Positions 1 through 7,851 of a DNA stretch of 10,040 nucleotides are shown here, in pieces; position 1 is the first letter of the stretch, and each line of letters starts with the position of its first letter. Made by a program: the position numbers and the translations under genes. This stretch comes from an uncultured Kiritimatiellota bacterium (GTDB lineage: Bacteria; Verrucomicrobiota; Kiritimatiellia; RFP12; UBA1067). The notes below the pieces were generated by a model. It saw only the letters and a program-made list of their open reading frames with translations. It had not been told where the DNA came from and did not search any database. The stretch spans positions 1 to 10,040 of the forward strand of contig CAKULR010000048.1 of NCBI GenBank assembly GCA_934667295.1. The letters are read 5' to 3'.

Positions 1-38
1 ATGCCACCGGTCACATCCCTCCGCTTGGGAACCAGTAG

Positions 39-59
39 ATGCGACTACCCCAGTCGCAT
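39..59. repeat. Perfect 8-bp inverted repeat (hairpin) near the left edge
   Basis: ATGCGACT at 39-46 and AGTCGCAT at 52-59 are exact reverse complements around the 5-base loop ACCCC; a G-T pair (38/60) can extend the stem. It is flanked by two near-identical short direct repeats, TTGGGAACCA (25-34) and TTGGGAAACCA (65-75). It could be the terminator of a gene left of the window, but the downstream sequence TGAGTTTGGG is a poor T-tract. It could also be a copy of a dispersed intergenic repeat. The inverted repeat is plainly visible; its role is inferred. Confidence 0.5.
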
Positions 60-110
60 TGAGTTTGGGAAACCACGGGCATTTTTGGGGGTCACAAACC
101 GCCCTCTTTT

Positions 111-119
111 TGCTATCAT
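111..119 (+). promoter_or_regulatory. Extended -10 promoter for fabD-fabG
   Basis: The sequence TGCTATCAT fits an extended -10 element (TGn followed by a TATAAT-like hexamer). I find no good -35 box 16-18 bp upstream, which is tolerated in extended -10 promoters. Transcription would begin near 126, giving a leader of about 23 bases that contains the AGGAG ribosome site at 134-138. The two promoters at the right of the window share the same TGCTA start to the -10 region, which supports the call. Confidence 0.5.
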
Positions 120-148
120 ACTTGGACAAATTCAGGAGATTCTGCATC

Positions 149-1069
149 ATGTCTGATTGCTGCGTTTTTGCGGGCCAGGGTGCCCAGGTGCCCGGAATGG
201 GCAAGGATTTCGCCGAGGCGGACGCCACGGCGATGGAACTCTTCGACAAGGCGAACGCCGTCCTCGGCTTCGACCTGAAGACGATCTGCTTCGAGGGACC
301 GGCCGAGGCGCTGACGAAGTCCAACGTCTGCCAGCCCGCCATCTTCGTGACGAGCTATGCCGCCTACCTCGCGCTCCAGACGCGGCGCGCGACGCCGTTC
401 GCGGCGGCGGCGGGCCTGTCGCTGGGCGAGTGGGGCGCGCTCTGTGCGGCGGGCGTCCTCGACTTCGACGCGACGCTGACGGTGCTGGAGGCCCGTGGCC
501 GCTTCATGCAGGAGGCCTGCGAGGCCACGCCGAGCGGCATGATCGCCATCGTGGGCGCCTCGCCCGCGCAGTTGGACGAACTGTGCGCGAAGACGGGCTG
601 TACGCCCGCGAACATCAATTCGGCGGCGCAGGTCGTCCTCTCCGGCGACAAGGCGCAGATCGCGGCGGCCGCCACGACGGCGAAGGAGCTCGGCATCAAG
701 CGCGCGATCCCGCTCGCGACGGCGGGGGCGTTCCATTCGAAGTTCATGCAGCCGGCGCGCGAAAAGCTGGCGCCCGTCCTCGACGGCATCACGTTCCATG
801 CACCGAAGATCCCCGTGATCTCGAACGTGACGGGCAAGGTCCACTCGTCCGATCCCGCCGAGATCAAGGACGTGATGCTCCGCCAGGTCACCGAGACGAC
901 GCGCTGGGCGGACGACATCGCGGCGGCGAAGGAGCTGGGCTGCACGCGGTTCATCGAGTTCGGTCCGGGCAAGGTGCTTTCGGGCCTCATCAAGAAGATC
1001 GACGCCGCGCTCACGACGCTCAACGTCTCCGATCTGGCGACGCTGGACGCAACCGTGTCCGCGCTGTAA
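149..1069 (+). CDS. fabD: Malonyl-CoA:ACP transacylase
   Basis: This cytoplasmic enzyme of type II fatty acid synthesis moves malonate from CoA to the phosphopantetheine arm of acyl carrier protein. The product has 306 residues, the usual length. Visible family signatures are GQGAQ at 9-13, the nucleophile elbow GLSLGE at 89-94 with Ser91, an arginine (R116 or R118) expected to bind the malonyl carboxylate, the catalytic histidine in AFHS (His196), and GPGKVLSGL at 272-280. The elbow has Leu where E. coli has His, a variant I recall in other FabD proteins. The ATG at 149 was chosen because AGGAG lies 10 bases upstream and homology starts there; the in-frame ATG at 59 would add 30 unrelated residues. 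fabG follows 27 bp later without a terminator, so they are probably cotranscribed. Confidence 0.96.
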   Translation: MSDCCVFAGQGAQVPGMGKDFAEADATAMELFDKANAVLGFDLKTICFEGPAEALTKSNVCQPAIFVTSYAAYLALQTRRATPFAAAAGLSLGEWGALCAAGVLDFDATLTVLEARGRFMQEACEATPSGMIAIVGASPAQLDELCAKTGCTPANINSAAQVVLSGDKAQIAAAATTAKELGIKRAIPLATAGAFHSKFMQPAREKLAPVLDGITFHAPKIPVISNVTGKVHSSDPAEIKDVMLRQVTETTRWADDIAAAKELGCTRFIEFGPGKVLSGLIKKIDAALTTLNVSDLATLDATVSAL

Positions 1070-1096
1070 GAGGGCTTTAAGGAAAAGGAGTCTGAA

Positions 1097-1861
1097 ATGG
1101 GTAATCTGGACGGCAAGGTCGCCATCGTCACCGGTGCGGGGCGTGGCATTGGCCAGCAGATCGCGAAGAAGCTCGCCGAGGCGGGCGCCAAGGTCGCGGT
1201 GGTGGATCTTCAGGCGGATTGGTGCCGGGAGACCGTCGATCTCGTCGAGGCGGCCGGTTCGACCGCCCTCGCGCTCGGCTGCAACGTGGCGGAGAGCGCC
1301 GAGGTCGATGCGTGCGTGAAGCGCGTCATCGAGGTCTTCGGCACCGTGGACATCCTCGTGAACAACGCGGGCATCACGAAGGACGGCCTCCTCATGCGCA
1401 TGAGCGATGCGGACTGGGACGCCGTGCTGAACGTCAACCTGAAGGGCACGTTCCTCTTCACGCGCGCCGTCGCGCGCCCGATGATGAAGAACAAGGACGC
1501 AGACGGCACGCAGCTCGGCGGCGTGATCATCAACCTCGCCTCCGTCGTCGGCATCATGGGCAACGCCGGCCAGGCGAACTACACGGCCTCGAAGGGCGGC
1601 GTGATCGCCCTCACGAAGACGACGGCCAAGGAACTCGGCTCCCGTAACGTGCGCTGCAACGCCGTTGCGCCCGGCTTCATCCAGTCCAAGATGACGGACG
1701 TGCTGCCGGACGACGTGAAGAAGGCGTACATGGACACGATCCCGCTGAAGCGCTTCGGCACGGCCGAGGACATCGCCAAGTGCGTCGCGTTCCTCGCCGG
1801 TCCCGACGCCGCCTACATCACCGGGCAGATCATTTCCGTCAACGGCGGCATGATCGGCTGA
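1097..1861 (+). CDS. fabG: 3-oxoacyl-[ACP] reductase
   Basis: This short-chain dehydrogenase/reductase reduces beta-ketoacyl-ACP to beta-hydroxyacyl-ACP in each round of fatty acid elongation. The 254-residue protein shows the dinucleotide-binding TGAGRGIG at 12-19, NNAG at 89-92, and the full catalytic tetrad Asn114, Ser149, Tyr162 (YTASK) and Lys166. It ends with the family-typical [11 protein letters not shown]. Two details differ from E. coli FabG: Asp37 ends strand beta-2 (VVDLQ), which in this superfamily often favours NADH, and roughly eight extra residues lie near 131-141 before the Ser149 strand. Arg16 in the glycine motif is of the NADPH type, so cofactor use is unclear. AAGGAG lies 6 bases before the ATG. 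Its position between fabD and acpP makes FabG far likelier than another SDR. Confidence 0.94.
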   Translation: MGNLDGKVAIVTGAGRGIGQQIAKKLAEAGAKVAVVDLQADWCRETVDLVEAAGSTALALGCNVAESAEVDACVKRVIEVFGTVDILVNNAGITKDGLLMRMSDADWDAVLNVNLKGTFLFTRAVARPMMKNKDADGTQLGGVIINLASVVGIMGNAGQANYTASKGGVIALTKTTAKELGSRNVRCNAVAPGFIQSKMTDVLPDDVKKAYMDTIPLKRFGTAEDIAKCVAFLAGPDAAYITGQIISVNGGMIG

Positions 1862-1916
1862 TTTCGCAAATCTTTTGCAGATATGGGAAAATCCGGGCGA
1901 GCGGGCATTTGCCCCC

Positions 1917-1945
1917 TTGCGTGAATCACGGAGTTTTAGTACACT
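1917..1945 (+). promoter_or_regulatory. Probable sigma-70-type promoter for acpP
   Basis: TTGCGT (1917-1922) and TACACT (1940-1945) are separated by 17 bp, each matching about four of six consensus bases. Initiation near 1952 would leave a leader of about 25 bases with AAGGAG at 1964-1969. The fabG-acpP gap is 115 bp, much longer than the other gaps in the cluster, which fits a separate promoter that raises acpP expression. The rest of the gap holds only weak short stems (GCAAA-TCT-TTTGC at 1866-1878 and GGGC-ATTT-GCCC at 1903-1914). These are not convincing terminators, so read-through from fabG is also likely. Confidence 0.45.
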
Positions 1946-1976
1946 AACCGTTGTTCCAACCATAAGGAGAAAACAA

Positions 1977-2243
1977 ATGGCAGGTAAGCTTGAAGATCGC
2001 GTGAAAGAGATTATCGTTGACCAGCTCGGCGTCAATGCGGAGCAGGTCAATCTGGAGGCGTCGTTCATCGACGATCTGGGCGCGGACTCGCTCGACTCCG
2101 TCGAGCTCATCATGGCTTTTGAGGAAGAATTTGGCGCGGCGATTCCCGAGGAGGATGCCGAAAAGCTCACGCATGTGGGCAAGGTCATCGAATACCTCAA
2201 GAGCAAGGGCTACGGCGACGACGGTTCGGCGCCGGCCAAGTAA
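1977..2243 (+). CDS. acpP: Acyl carrier protein
   Basis: This small acidic carrier holds growing acyl chains as thioesters on a 4'-phosphopantetheine group. The product has 88 residues. Ser38 in the motif [10 protein letters not shown] (35-44) is the attachment site. The surrounding segments match the four-helix ACP fold: helix I with [10 protein letters not shown], helix II after [13 protein letters not shown], and a final helix [12 protein letters not shown]. The C-terminal tail DDGSAPAK is a few residues longer than the minimal form. The ATG at 1977 has AAGGAG at 1964-1969; longer in-frame readings from 1875 lack a ribosome site and would cross the acpP promoter. Base composition looks less GC-rich than that of its neighbours, which is common in a highly expressed gene. 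fabF, often the next gene, is absent here. Confidence 0.97.
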   Translation: MAGKLEDRVKEIIVDQLGVNAEQVNLEASFIDDLGADSLDSVELIMAFEEEFGAAIPEEDAEKLTHVGKVIEYLKSKGYGDDGSAPAK

Positions 2244-2246
2244 GAA

Positions 2247-2261
2247 AACGGACCATCCGTT
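2247..2261 (+). terminator. Small hairpin after acpP
   Basis: AACGGA (2247-2252) and TCCGTT (2256-2261) form a perfect 6-bp stem around CCA, three bases after the acpP stop. No T-run follows, so on its own it is a weak terminator. It may protect the 3' end of acpP mRNA, working with the larger stem just downstream. Confidence 0.4.
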
Positions 2262-2264
2262 CAG

Positions 2265-2303
2265 GAAGGGAAGGGACAGGCCCGAGGCTTGCCCCTTCTC
2301 TTT
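2265..2303 (+). terminator. Long terminator-like stem-loop abutting ruvB
   Basis: The 5' arm (2265-2282, purine-rich) pairs with the 3' arm (2286-2303, pyrimidine-rich) around the loop CGA. Seventeen of 18 positions pair, counting three G-T wobbles, with a single A-C mismatch (2276/2292). The core 2270-2298 has 12 of 13 positions paired. The sequence after the core is TCTTTGTCT, a modest T-rich tract. The shape fits an intrinsic terminator for acpP. However, the ruvB ATG lies only eight bases beyond the stem, and no promoter is visible between, so termination must be partial if ruvB is transcribed from the fab side. It could instead be an attenuator or a translational element. Confidence 0.6.
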
Positions 2304-2310
2304 GTCTAGG

Positions 2311-3309
2311 ATGAAGAACGAGCGTCCGAGCGAGGAGCTGAACAGGCGGAACGCGGCTTTCGACAACAAGCTGCGTCCGGAGCAGTTTGCCGATTTCGTC
2401 GGACAGCGGAAGATCCGCGACCGGCTGGAGCTTGCGGTGCAGGCCGCGAAGGACCGGGGGGAGACGCTGGACCACGTGTTGTTCTCGGGTCCGCCCGGCC
2501 TCGGAAAGACGACGCTCTCGTACATCCTCGGCGACGCGATGGGCGTCCACGTGAAGACGACGAGCGGCCCCGTTCTCACGAAGCCGGCGGACCTCGCCGG
2601 GCTCCTGACATCCCTGGAGGCGGGCGACATCGTCTTCATCGACGAGATCCACCGCATGGCGAAGACGGTGGAGGAATACCTCTACTCCGCGATGGAGGAC
2701 TTCGCGATCGACATTCTCATCGACCAGGGTCCGAATGCCCGCAGCGTGCGCCTGGAACTGCCGCGCTTCACCCTCGTGGGCGCGACGACGCGCATCGGCC
2801 TCATCGCCGCGCCGCTCCGCGCCCGTTTCGGCCTCGTCAACCGCCTCAGCTACTACGAGCCGGCGGAGCTTGCGGCCATCGTGACGCGCTCGGCGGCGAA
2901 GCTGAACGTCGGCATCGATCCCGACGGGGCGCTTGAAATCGCCGCCCGTTCGCGCGGGACGCCGCGCATCGCCAACAACCTGCTCCGCCGCGTGCGGGAC
3001 TACGCGCAGGTGCGGGCGGGCAACCACATCACGAGGCAGGTGGCCGTGGAGTCCCTGTCCCTCCTGGAGATCGACCCACAGGGACTTGACGAGATGGACG
3101 TCAGGATCCTCGAAACCATCTGCGTGAAGTTCGGGGGTGGTCCCGTCGGCCTCTCCACCATCGCCGTGAGCGTGGGCGAGGAGCCGGACACGATCGAGGA
3201 GGCCTACGAGCCGTTCCTGATCATGGAAGGGTATCTCGACCGGACGCCCAAGGGGCGCGTCGCGACGGACCTCGCCTGGCGGAAGCTCGGCCTCGGGAAG
3301 GAACCATGA
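2311..3309 (+). CDS. ruvB: Holliday junction branch migration ATPase RuvB
   Basis: RuvB is the hexameric AAA+ motor that, with RuvA, drives branch migration of Holliday junctions in recombinational repair. The 332-residue protein has the usual length and motif order: [12 protein letters not shown] near 21-32, Walker A GPPGLGKT at 60-67, Walker B VFIDEI at 108-113, sensor-1 GATTR at 157-161, the arginine-finger region APLRARFG at 167-174, sensor-2 [14 protein letters not shown] at 214-227, and the C-terminal winged-helix signature RTPKGR at 311-316. No residue expected in these motifs is missing. The start is unusual because no proper Shine-Dalgarno precedes the ATG: AGG touches it directly and the stem-loop ends eight bases upstream. 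ruvA and ruvC are not in the window. The stop overlaps the next gene's start by 4 bp (ATGA), implying coupled translation. Confidence 0.96.
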   Translation: MKNERPSEELNRRNAAFDNKLRPEQFADFVGQRKIRDRLELAVQAAKDRGETLDHVLFSGPPGLGKTTLSYILGDAMGVHVKTTSGPVLTKPADLAGLLTSLEAGDIVFIDEIHRMAKTVEEYLYSAMEDFAIDILIDQGPNARSVRLELPRFTLVGATTRIGLIAAPLRARFGLVNRLSYYEPAELAAIVTRSAAKLNVGIDPDGALEIAARSRGTPRIANNLLRRVRDYAQVRAGNHITRQVAVESLSLLEIDPQGLDEMDVRILETICVKFGGGPVGLSTIAVSVGEEPDTIEEAYEPFLIMEGYLDRTPKGRVATDLAWRKLGLGKEP

Positions 3310-5282
3310 AGCATGTGTTTTACCGGCTCACCGCGTGGACGGTGGGCGTTTTGCTTTTCGGCGCGGCGTACGGCGGCGAACCTACCGCAACCGATCTCGT
3401 CCTCTCCAACGCCTCCCTGCGTGTGGCCTTCGACCGGCGGACGGCGGCGTTCACGGTGACGGATGCGCGGAATGGACGCCTCTGGCGGCAGTTGCCGCAG
3501 GAGGGGGCGAAGGTCGCGGACGTGACCGCCGTGCGGATATCCGAAACCGCCCTCTCGTTTACGTTCCGTGCGCCGGAATCCGGTTGTGACGTGCAGGGGC
3601 GCCTGGCGCTGGAAGGGCCGGAGGTCTCCGTGACGCTGGAGGCCCCCGCCGGACAGCGCCTCGCCCGTCCGCTGGCCTATCCCTTCCCCTTCGCGGCGCA
3701 GCGCGGCGAGCGCGTCCTGCTGCCAAACGGCTGCGGGTATGCGTTCCCGGTCGAACAGGCGGATCTTGGCACGACGGCGTTCGACAGCATGTCCCTCTGG
3801 TCGCGGGCGATGAAGATCAGCGCGTGGGGACAGTATGCCGAGACGGCGAATCGGGAGGGTGAACTCGTCGCCGTCGGCGGGGTGCTCGCCCTCGTCGGAA
3901 CGCCCGCGAACGCGAAGGTCGCGTTCCCCGTACGCGCAAACGGCCTCCGCCAGGCGGGCATCGTCTGGCAGGGCGAGGACGGGGCGTTCGCCTACGCGCG
4001 CACGATCCGCTATGCGTTCTTCGCGCAGGGCGGTCGGATGGAGTGGGCCCGGCGGTGCCGGGAGGAGATGAAGCGGCGGGGGCTGCTCGTCCCGTTCGCC
4101 GCGAAGCGCGCGCGCCACCCGAAGCTCGCGCCGGCCTACGACCTCCTCGCCGGGGCGCCGATCGTCTGGTACTGGGAGATCGCGGGGAACAAGCCCGCCG
4201 TGGCGCGCCGCCTCCGTGAACTGGGGTTCGCGAACTTCGTCTTCAGCGGCATCACGCGGCGCGACCTCGGGGCATGGATCACGCCGGAGGAGGTGCGGGG
4301 AATCGCGCAGGTCCCCGGCGTCCTGCAGACGGAGTACGACATCTACACGGACCTCATGGAGCCGGCGCTGCTCGACCGGATCGACTGCACGCGGACCCAC
4401 TGGCCCGTCGAAGCCTGGGACCGCGACGACATCGTGCGCGCCGCCGACGGTACGCCGCAGCGCGGCTGGAAGGTCGCCCTCAAGGACGATCCCACGAAGC
4501 CGGTCGTCGGCTGTGCCCGCCTCTGCGAGGCCCGCGCCCCCGCCTACATGCGCGCGCGCATCGCGAAGCGCCTTGCCGAGGCACCCCAGTACGGCGCGCG
4601 GTTCTTCGACGTGACGGGCACCGGCGTGGGCGACTGCCACAACCCGAAGCACCCGCTCACGCGCCGGACGAGCGTGCTGGCGCGGCGGCGGATGTTCGCG
4701 CTCGCAGCAGACGAATTCAACCTCCTCTGCGGCACCGAGGACGGCCTTGAGTGCTACGTGCCCGAATGCGACTACTTCGAGGGCAACTTCTCTGCCGCGC
4801 CCTACCGCGTGGACGGCGGACGTTACATGTGGAAGATCTACGACGAGACGCCCCCCGTCATCGCGCGTGCGCTCGACCCGGCGATGCGCGTGCCGTTCTG
4901 GGAGATGGTCTTCCACGACTGCGTCGTCTCCACCTGGTACTGGACCGACTACAACAACAAGTTCACGCGGGACTGGTGGCGGCACGACCTCCTGAACGCC
5001 GTCACGGGCACGCCCCCGATGTACCTCTTCACGAAACCCGCCTTCGACGCCATCCAGACCAAGCTGGCGGCATCGGTGAAGGTGACGACGCCCGTCGCGC
5101 GCGCGACCTTCGGCGTGCCGATGACGGACTACCGTTGGCTCACGCCGGACCGCCTTGTGCAGCAGAGCGCGTTCGCGAACGGCGTGCGCGTGACGGTGAA
5201 CTTCGGTGAGCGGCCGTTCACGATGCGGGACGGCTTCACGCTCGCCGCGCGCGGGTACCGCTTCGAGGGAATAAAGGAGTGA
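3306..5282 (+). CDS. Secreted glycoside hydrolase-like protein, family uncertain
   Basis: The product has 658 residues and a clear signal peptide: basic residues at 2 and 7, a hydrophobic core at about 9-20, and probable cleavage near AAYG/GEP (about residue 23). Residues about 24-265 look like the beta-sandwich (galactose-mutarotase-like) domain found before many glycosidase barrels, starting with NASLRVAFD. Residues about 275-580 look like a TIM barrel with FFDVTG (433-438), GTEDGLE (476-482) and the aromatic stretch [11 protein letters not shown] (531-541) followed by [13 protein letters not shown] small beta domain closes the protein (about 595-658). Asp435 and Glu478 are my candidates for catalytic residues. 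The layout recalls GH101/GH129-like proteins and uncharacterised relatives, but I cannot name a family or substrate. AAGGA at 3298-3302 precedes the ATG, which overlaps the ruvB stop. Confidence 0.6.
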   Translation: MKHVFYRLTAWTVGVLLFGAAYGGEPTATDLVLSNASLRVAFDRRTAAFTVTDARNGRLWRQLPQEGAKVADVTAVRISETALSFTFRAPESGCDVQGRLALEGPEVSVTLEAPAGQRLARPLAYPFPFAAQRGERVLLPNGCGYAFPVEQADLGTTAFDSMSLWSRAMKISAWGQYAETANREGELVAVGGVLALVGTPANAKVAFPVRANGLRQAGIVWQGEDGAFAYARTIRYAFFAQGGRMEWARRCREEMKRRGLLVPFAAKRARHPKLAPAYDLLAGAPIVWYWEIAGNKPAVARRLRELGFANFVFSGITRRDLGAWITPEEVRGIAQVPGVLQTEYDIYTDLMEPALLDRIDCTRTHWPVEAWDRDDIVRAADGTPQRGWKVALKDDPTKPVVGCARLCEARAPAYMRARIAKRLAEAPQYGARFFDVTGTGVGDCHNPKHPLTRRTSVLARRRMFALAADEFNLLCGTEDGLECYVPECDYFEGNFSAAPYRVDGGRYMWKIYDETPPVIARALDPAMRVPFWEMVFHDCVVSTWYWTDYNNKFTRDWWRHDLLNAVTGTPPMYLFTKPAFDAIQTKLAASVKVTTPVARATFGVPMTDYRWLTPDRLVQQSAFANGVRVTVNFGERPFTMRDGFTLAARGYRFEGIKE

Positions 5283-5286
5283 CGGC

Positions 5287-7848
5287 ATGGAGATGAAGGG
5301 ACTTGGACGGTGCGCCGTCATGGCGCTGGGCTTGTCGGTCTGCGCGGCGGAACTGCCGCAGGGCGTCTCGTTCGCGGAGAACGGCACGTTCCGCATGGGG
5401 CAGACGCAGGTCGGCGTGCGCATCGTGCCGTCCGAGGGCTGGCGCGCGCAGTACCGCAACGGCGCGTTCAAGATCCTGCGCAGGGAGGCGACCGCCGCGC
5501 GCCGGACGCTGCTGGCGGAACTGCCGCAGCCGGGCGGCCTCGCGGAGCAGGAGATCGCCGCGCAGCCGGACGGCTCGGCCGCCTTTTCGTTCACGGCGTC
5601 GTTCACGAACCGCCCCGCCTTCCTTGCGGCCTTCATCGAGATCCGGATGTCGGCGCAGCTGAAGGGCATCGAGGTGGACGGGCGTCCCGTCGCGTTCCCG
5701 GCGGAGGCGGGCGGGGCCGGGCTCGGCTCCTTCCCGCGCGTCGGCTCCTTCTCCGTGATGGCGCTTGACGGCATGAAGACGACGTTCACGGGCTCGTTCC
5801 CGCTCACGTTGCAGGACAGCCGCGTCTTCGGCGAAACCTGGTTCGAGGCGCGCATCCCGCTCCAGCGGCAGGAGGGTGCGGACGGAACGGCGCTCACGCG
5901 CGCGTTTTCCTTTTCCTGCGCGAAGGTGGAGACGTACGGCCTTTCGTCCTTCCAGTGGGGGAAGGGCCTCCCCGTCTACACGAACGCCGTCTTCCGCGAG
6001 GGCCCCGAATGGGTGAAGGTCGACTTCGCCCGCACGACGAAGCCCGGCTCGCCGCTCGACTTCTCCTTCCTGCAGGACGCCCCGGCGGGCAAGCACGGCT
6101 TCCTGACGCGCGGTGCCGACGGGCGCGCCGCCTTTTCCAGGCAACCCGGCGTGCGTCCCCGCTTCTACGGCGGGAACTTCGCCTGGGATGCCGCCTTCCT
6201 CGACAAGGACGTCAGCGCGCGCGTGGCGGCGGAGATGCCGCGCCTCGGCTACAACCTCGTGCGGGCCCACCAGCACGACACGAGGTTCCTCCCGAAGGGC
6301 GCGACCGACTCCGCCGCGCTCGATCCCGCCGCGCTCGACCGCTGGGACTGGTTCGTCTACTGCATGAAGTCGAACGGCGTCTACTTCACGACGGACTGCT
6401 ATTCGAGCCGCGCGTTCCTCCCGACGGACGCGGGGCTTGCGGCCTACGCGGGTCCGCTGCGCGCGATGAAGGAGGCGCTGTTCGAGACGCCCGCGGCGCT
6501 CGCGAACTGGAAGCTCTTCACGCGCCGCCTCCTCACGCACGTCAACCCCTACACGGGCCTCGCCCTCGTGGACGACCCCGCGCTCGTCTGCCTGAACCTC
6601 GTGAACGAGGAGAACGTGCCCGACGCAAAGCGGCAGATGGAGATCCACCGCGAGCAGCTGCGCTTCCTGCGCGAGGAGCTGAAGGTGAAGTGCCTCCTCA
6701 CCTCGCTCAACTACGAATCCCAGCCGGACCTCGTCGTGCGCCGTTCCCTCTTCGACGTCGCCGACCTCCACATGTACTTCTCGCACCCCAACTCCGACGG
6801 GAAGGGGAGGAGCTGGTACAGCGGCGTCTTCGCGTCGCAGCTGACGGGCCGCTGGCCGGGAGGGATCTGGCGGAAGCAGTTCCCGAGCCGCATCTGGGGG
6901 CTGCCCGTCCTCACGACCGAGTTCCGCCACTGCTGGCCGAACGTGTTCCGCTGCGAGGCGGGCCCGATGATCGGCGCGTACGGGGCGTTCCAGGACTGGG
7001 ATGCGCTCGTGGGCTACGGCTACGCGGAGGGGGCGGCGAGCCTCGGCGCGCGGAACTTCAACTCGAACCCCTTCGACACGTGCAACGACCCGTTCGCGCT
7101 CTTCGGCGAGAAGATCTCCATCCTCATGTTCCGGCGCGGGGACGTGCGGCCCGCGCGGCACCCGGTGTGCGTGACCGTGCCGCGCACGCTCGTCGACCTG
7201 CCGCCGACGAAGCGTCCGGATGCGTTCCCGGATCCGGTCTGTTCGCTCGGGCTCCTGACGGGCGTGGGGAGCGCGGTCGAACGCGCGCCGAAGGGAATGG
7301 ACCAGACGCTTTCGCTCGTCGAAGCGGCCGCGCCGAAGGGGCTTGCGGGCGACCTCCTGAAGACGGCGGCGGACGGCGTGTGGCGCAGCGACACGGGCGA
7401 GACCGTGCTGGACGCGCGCGCGCAGACGCTCCTCGTCTCCACGCCGCGCACGGAAAGCTGCACGCTCGCGGAAGGTGCGCTCGCCGGGGCCTTCCTGCGC
7501 GTTTCGGGCATCCGTCATCCCACGACCGTGAGCGCGCATGCGCTGGACGGGAAGCCGCTTGCGGAAAGCCGCTCCATCCTCGTCTTCCACCTGACGGACA
7601 GCGCGAACGACGGCGAGTCGTTCACGGACCTCACGCTGTGTTATCCCGTTTCGGGCGGAAAGGGGCCGATGCTCGTGCGGCGCGACACGGCGCGCGTGGC
7701 GTTTCCGGCAGGTTTCACGGTGACGGCGCTCCGCTGCGACGGCAGCGAAGCGGGCACACTCGCCCCCCACGCGGACGGCACGTTCACGCTCCGCACGGAC
7801 GCCTTTCCCGGCGCCGTGCTCGCGTACCACCTCACCCGCGCGGAGTGA
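5287..7848 (+). CDS. Secreted clan GH-A type glycosidase (cellulase/GH5-like barrel)
   Basis: This is an 853-residue exported protein with a short signal peptide (hydrophobic 8-18, cleavage near VCAA/E at about 21). Residues about 22-265 form a predicted beta-sandwich region without a recognised motif. A TIM barrel follows at about 290-620, beginning FYGGNFAW, then LGYNLVRAHQHD (320-331). Two clan GH-A landmarks are present: LNLVNEEN (436-443), placing the acid/base at Glu441, and VLTTEF (541-546), placing the nucleophile at Glu545. Residues about 625-853 form C-terminal beta domains, including ILVFHLTDSAND (764-775), typical of the last domain of GH-A enzymes. The exact family and substrate cannot be read by eye. 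AAGGAG (5274-5279) is 7 bases before ATG 5287; ATG 5293 is an alternative giving a signal peptide starting MKGLGR. It follows its partner by 4 bp and is surely cotranscribed. Confidence 0.7.
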   Translation: MEMKGLGRCAVMALGLSVCAAELPQGVSFAENGTFRMGQTQVGVRIVPSEGWRAQYRNGAFKILRREATAARRTLLAELPQPGGLAEQEIAAQPDGSAAFSFTASFTNRPAFLAAFIEIRMSAQLKGIEVDGRPVAFPAEAGGAGLGSFPRVGSFSVMALDGMKTTFTGSFPLTLQDSRVFGETWFEARIPLQRQEGADGTALTRAFSFSCAKVETYGLSSFQWGKGLPVYTNAVFREGPEWVKVDFARTTKPGSPLDFSFLQDAPAGKHGFLTRGADGRAAFSRQPGVRPRFYGGNFAWDAAFLDKDVSARVAAEMPRLGYNLVRAHQHDTRFLPKGATDSAALDPAALDRWDWFVYCMKSNGVYFTTDCYSSRAFLPTDAGLAAYAGPLRAMKEALFETPAALANWKLFTRRLLTHVNPYTGLALVDDPALVCLNLVNEENVPDAKRQMEIHREQLRFLREELKVKCLLTSLNYESQPDLVVRRSLFDVADLHMYFSHPNSDGKGRSWYSGVFASQLTGRWPGGIWRKQFPSRIWGLPVLTTEFRHCWPNVFRCEAGPMIGAYGAFQDWDALVGYGYAEGAASLGARNFNSNPFDTCNDPFALFGEKISILMFRRGDVRPARHPVCVTVPRTLVDLPPTKRPDAFPDPVCSLGLLTGVGSAVERAPKGMDQTLSLVEAAAPKGLAGDLLKTAADGVWRSDTGETVLDARAQTLLVSTPRTESCTLAEGALAGAFLRVSGIRHPTTVSAHALDGKPLAESRSILVFHLTDSANDGESFTDLTLCYPVSGGKGPMLVRRDTARVAFPAGFTVTALRCDGSEAGTLAPHADGTFTLRTDAFPGAVLAYHLTRAE

Positions 7849-7851
7849 ACG

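Noticed and set aside
59..148. N-terminal extension of fabD from the ATG at 59
   Set aside because: It would pass through the promoter and ribosome site, and the added 30 residues do not resemble FabD; AGGAG supports the ATG at 149.
1..156. Plus-strand frame 1 open from the first base (begins MPPVTSLRLG)
   Set aside because: It covers the inverted repeat and the fabD promoter and ends inside fabD. It could be the tail of a gene or a translated intergenic repeat, but nothing in it is recognisable, so it is not called.
116..2206. Open minus-strand frame of 696 codons across fabD-fabG-acpP
   Set aside because: It is antisense to three clearly identified genes, its translation is rich in Arg, Ala, Glu and His without domain motifs, and long open antisense frames are expected in GC-rich codon usage.
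5323..5350. Possible lipoprotein signal (LSVC) in the second glycosidase
   Set aside because: The residue before Cys19 is Val, whereas a lipobox needs Gly, Ala or Ser; ordinary signal peptidase cleavage after CAA is more likely.
3204..5897. Open minus-strand frame of 897 codons across the first glycosidase
   Set aside because: Low-complexity Arg/Glu/Pro-rich translation opposite a gene with a signal peptide and clear domain layout; no ribosome site or motif of its own.
5236..7830. Open minus-strand frame of 864 codons opposite the second glycosidase
   Set aside because: Same composition artefact; the plus strand carries the GH-A catalytic motifs.
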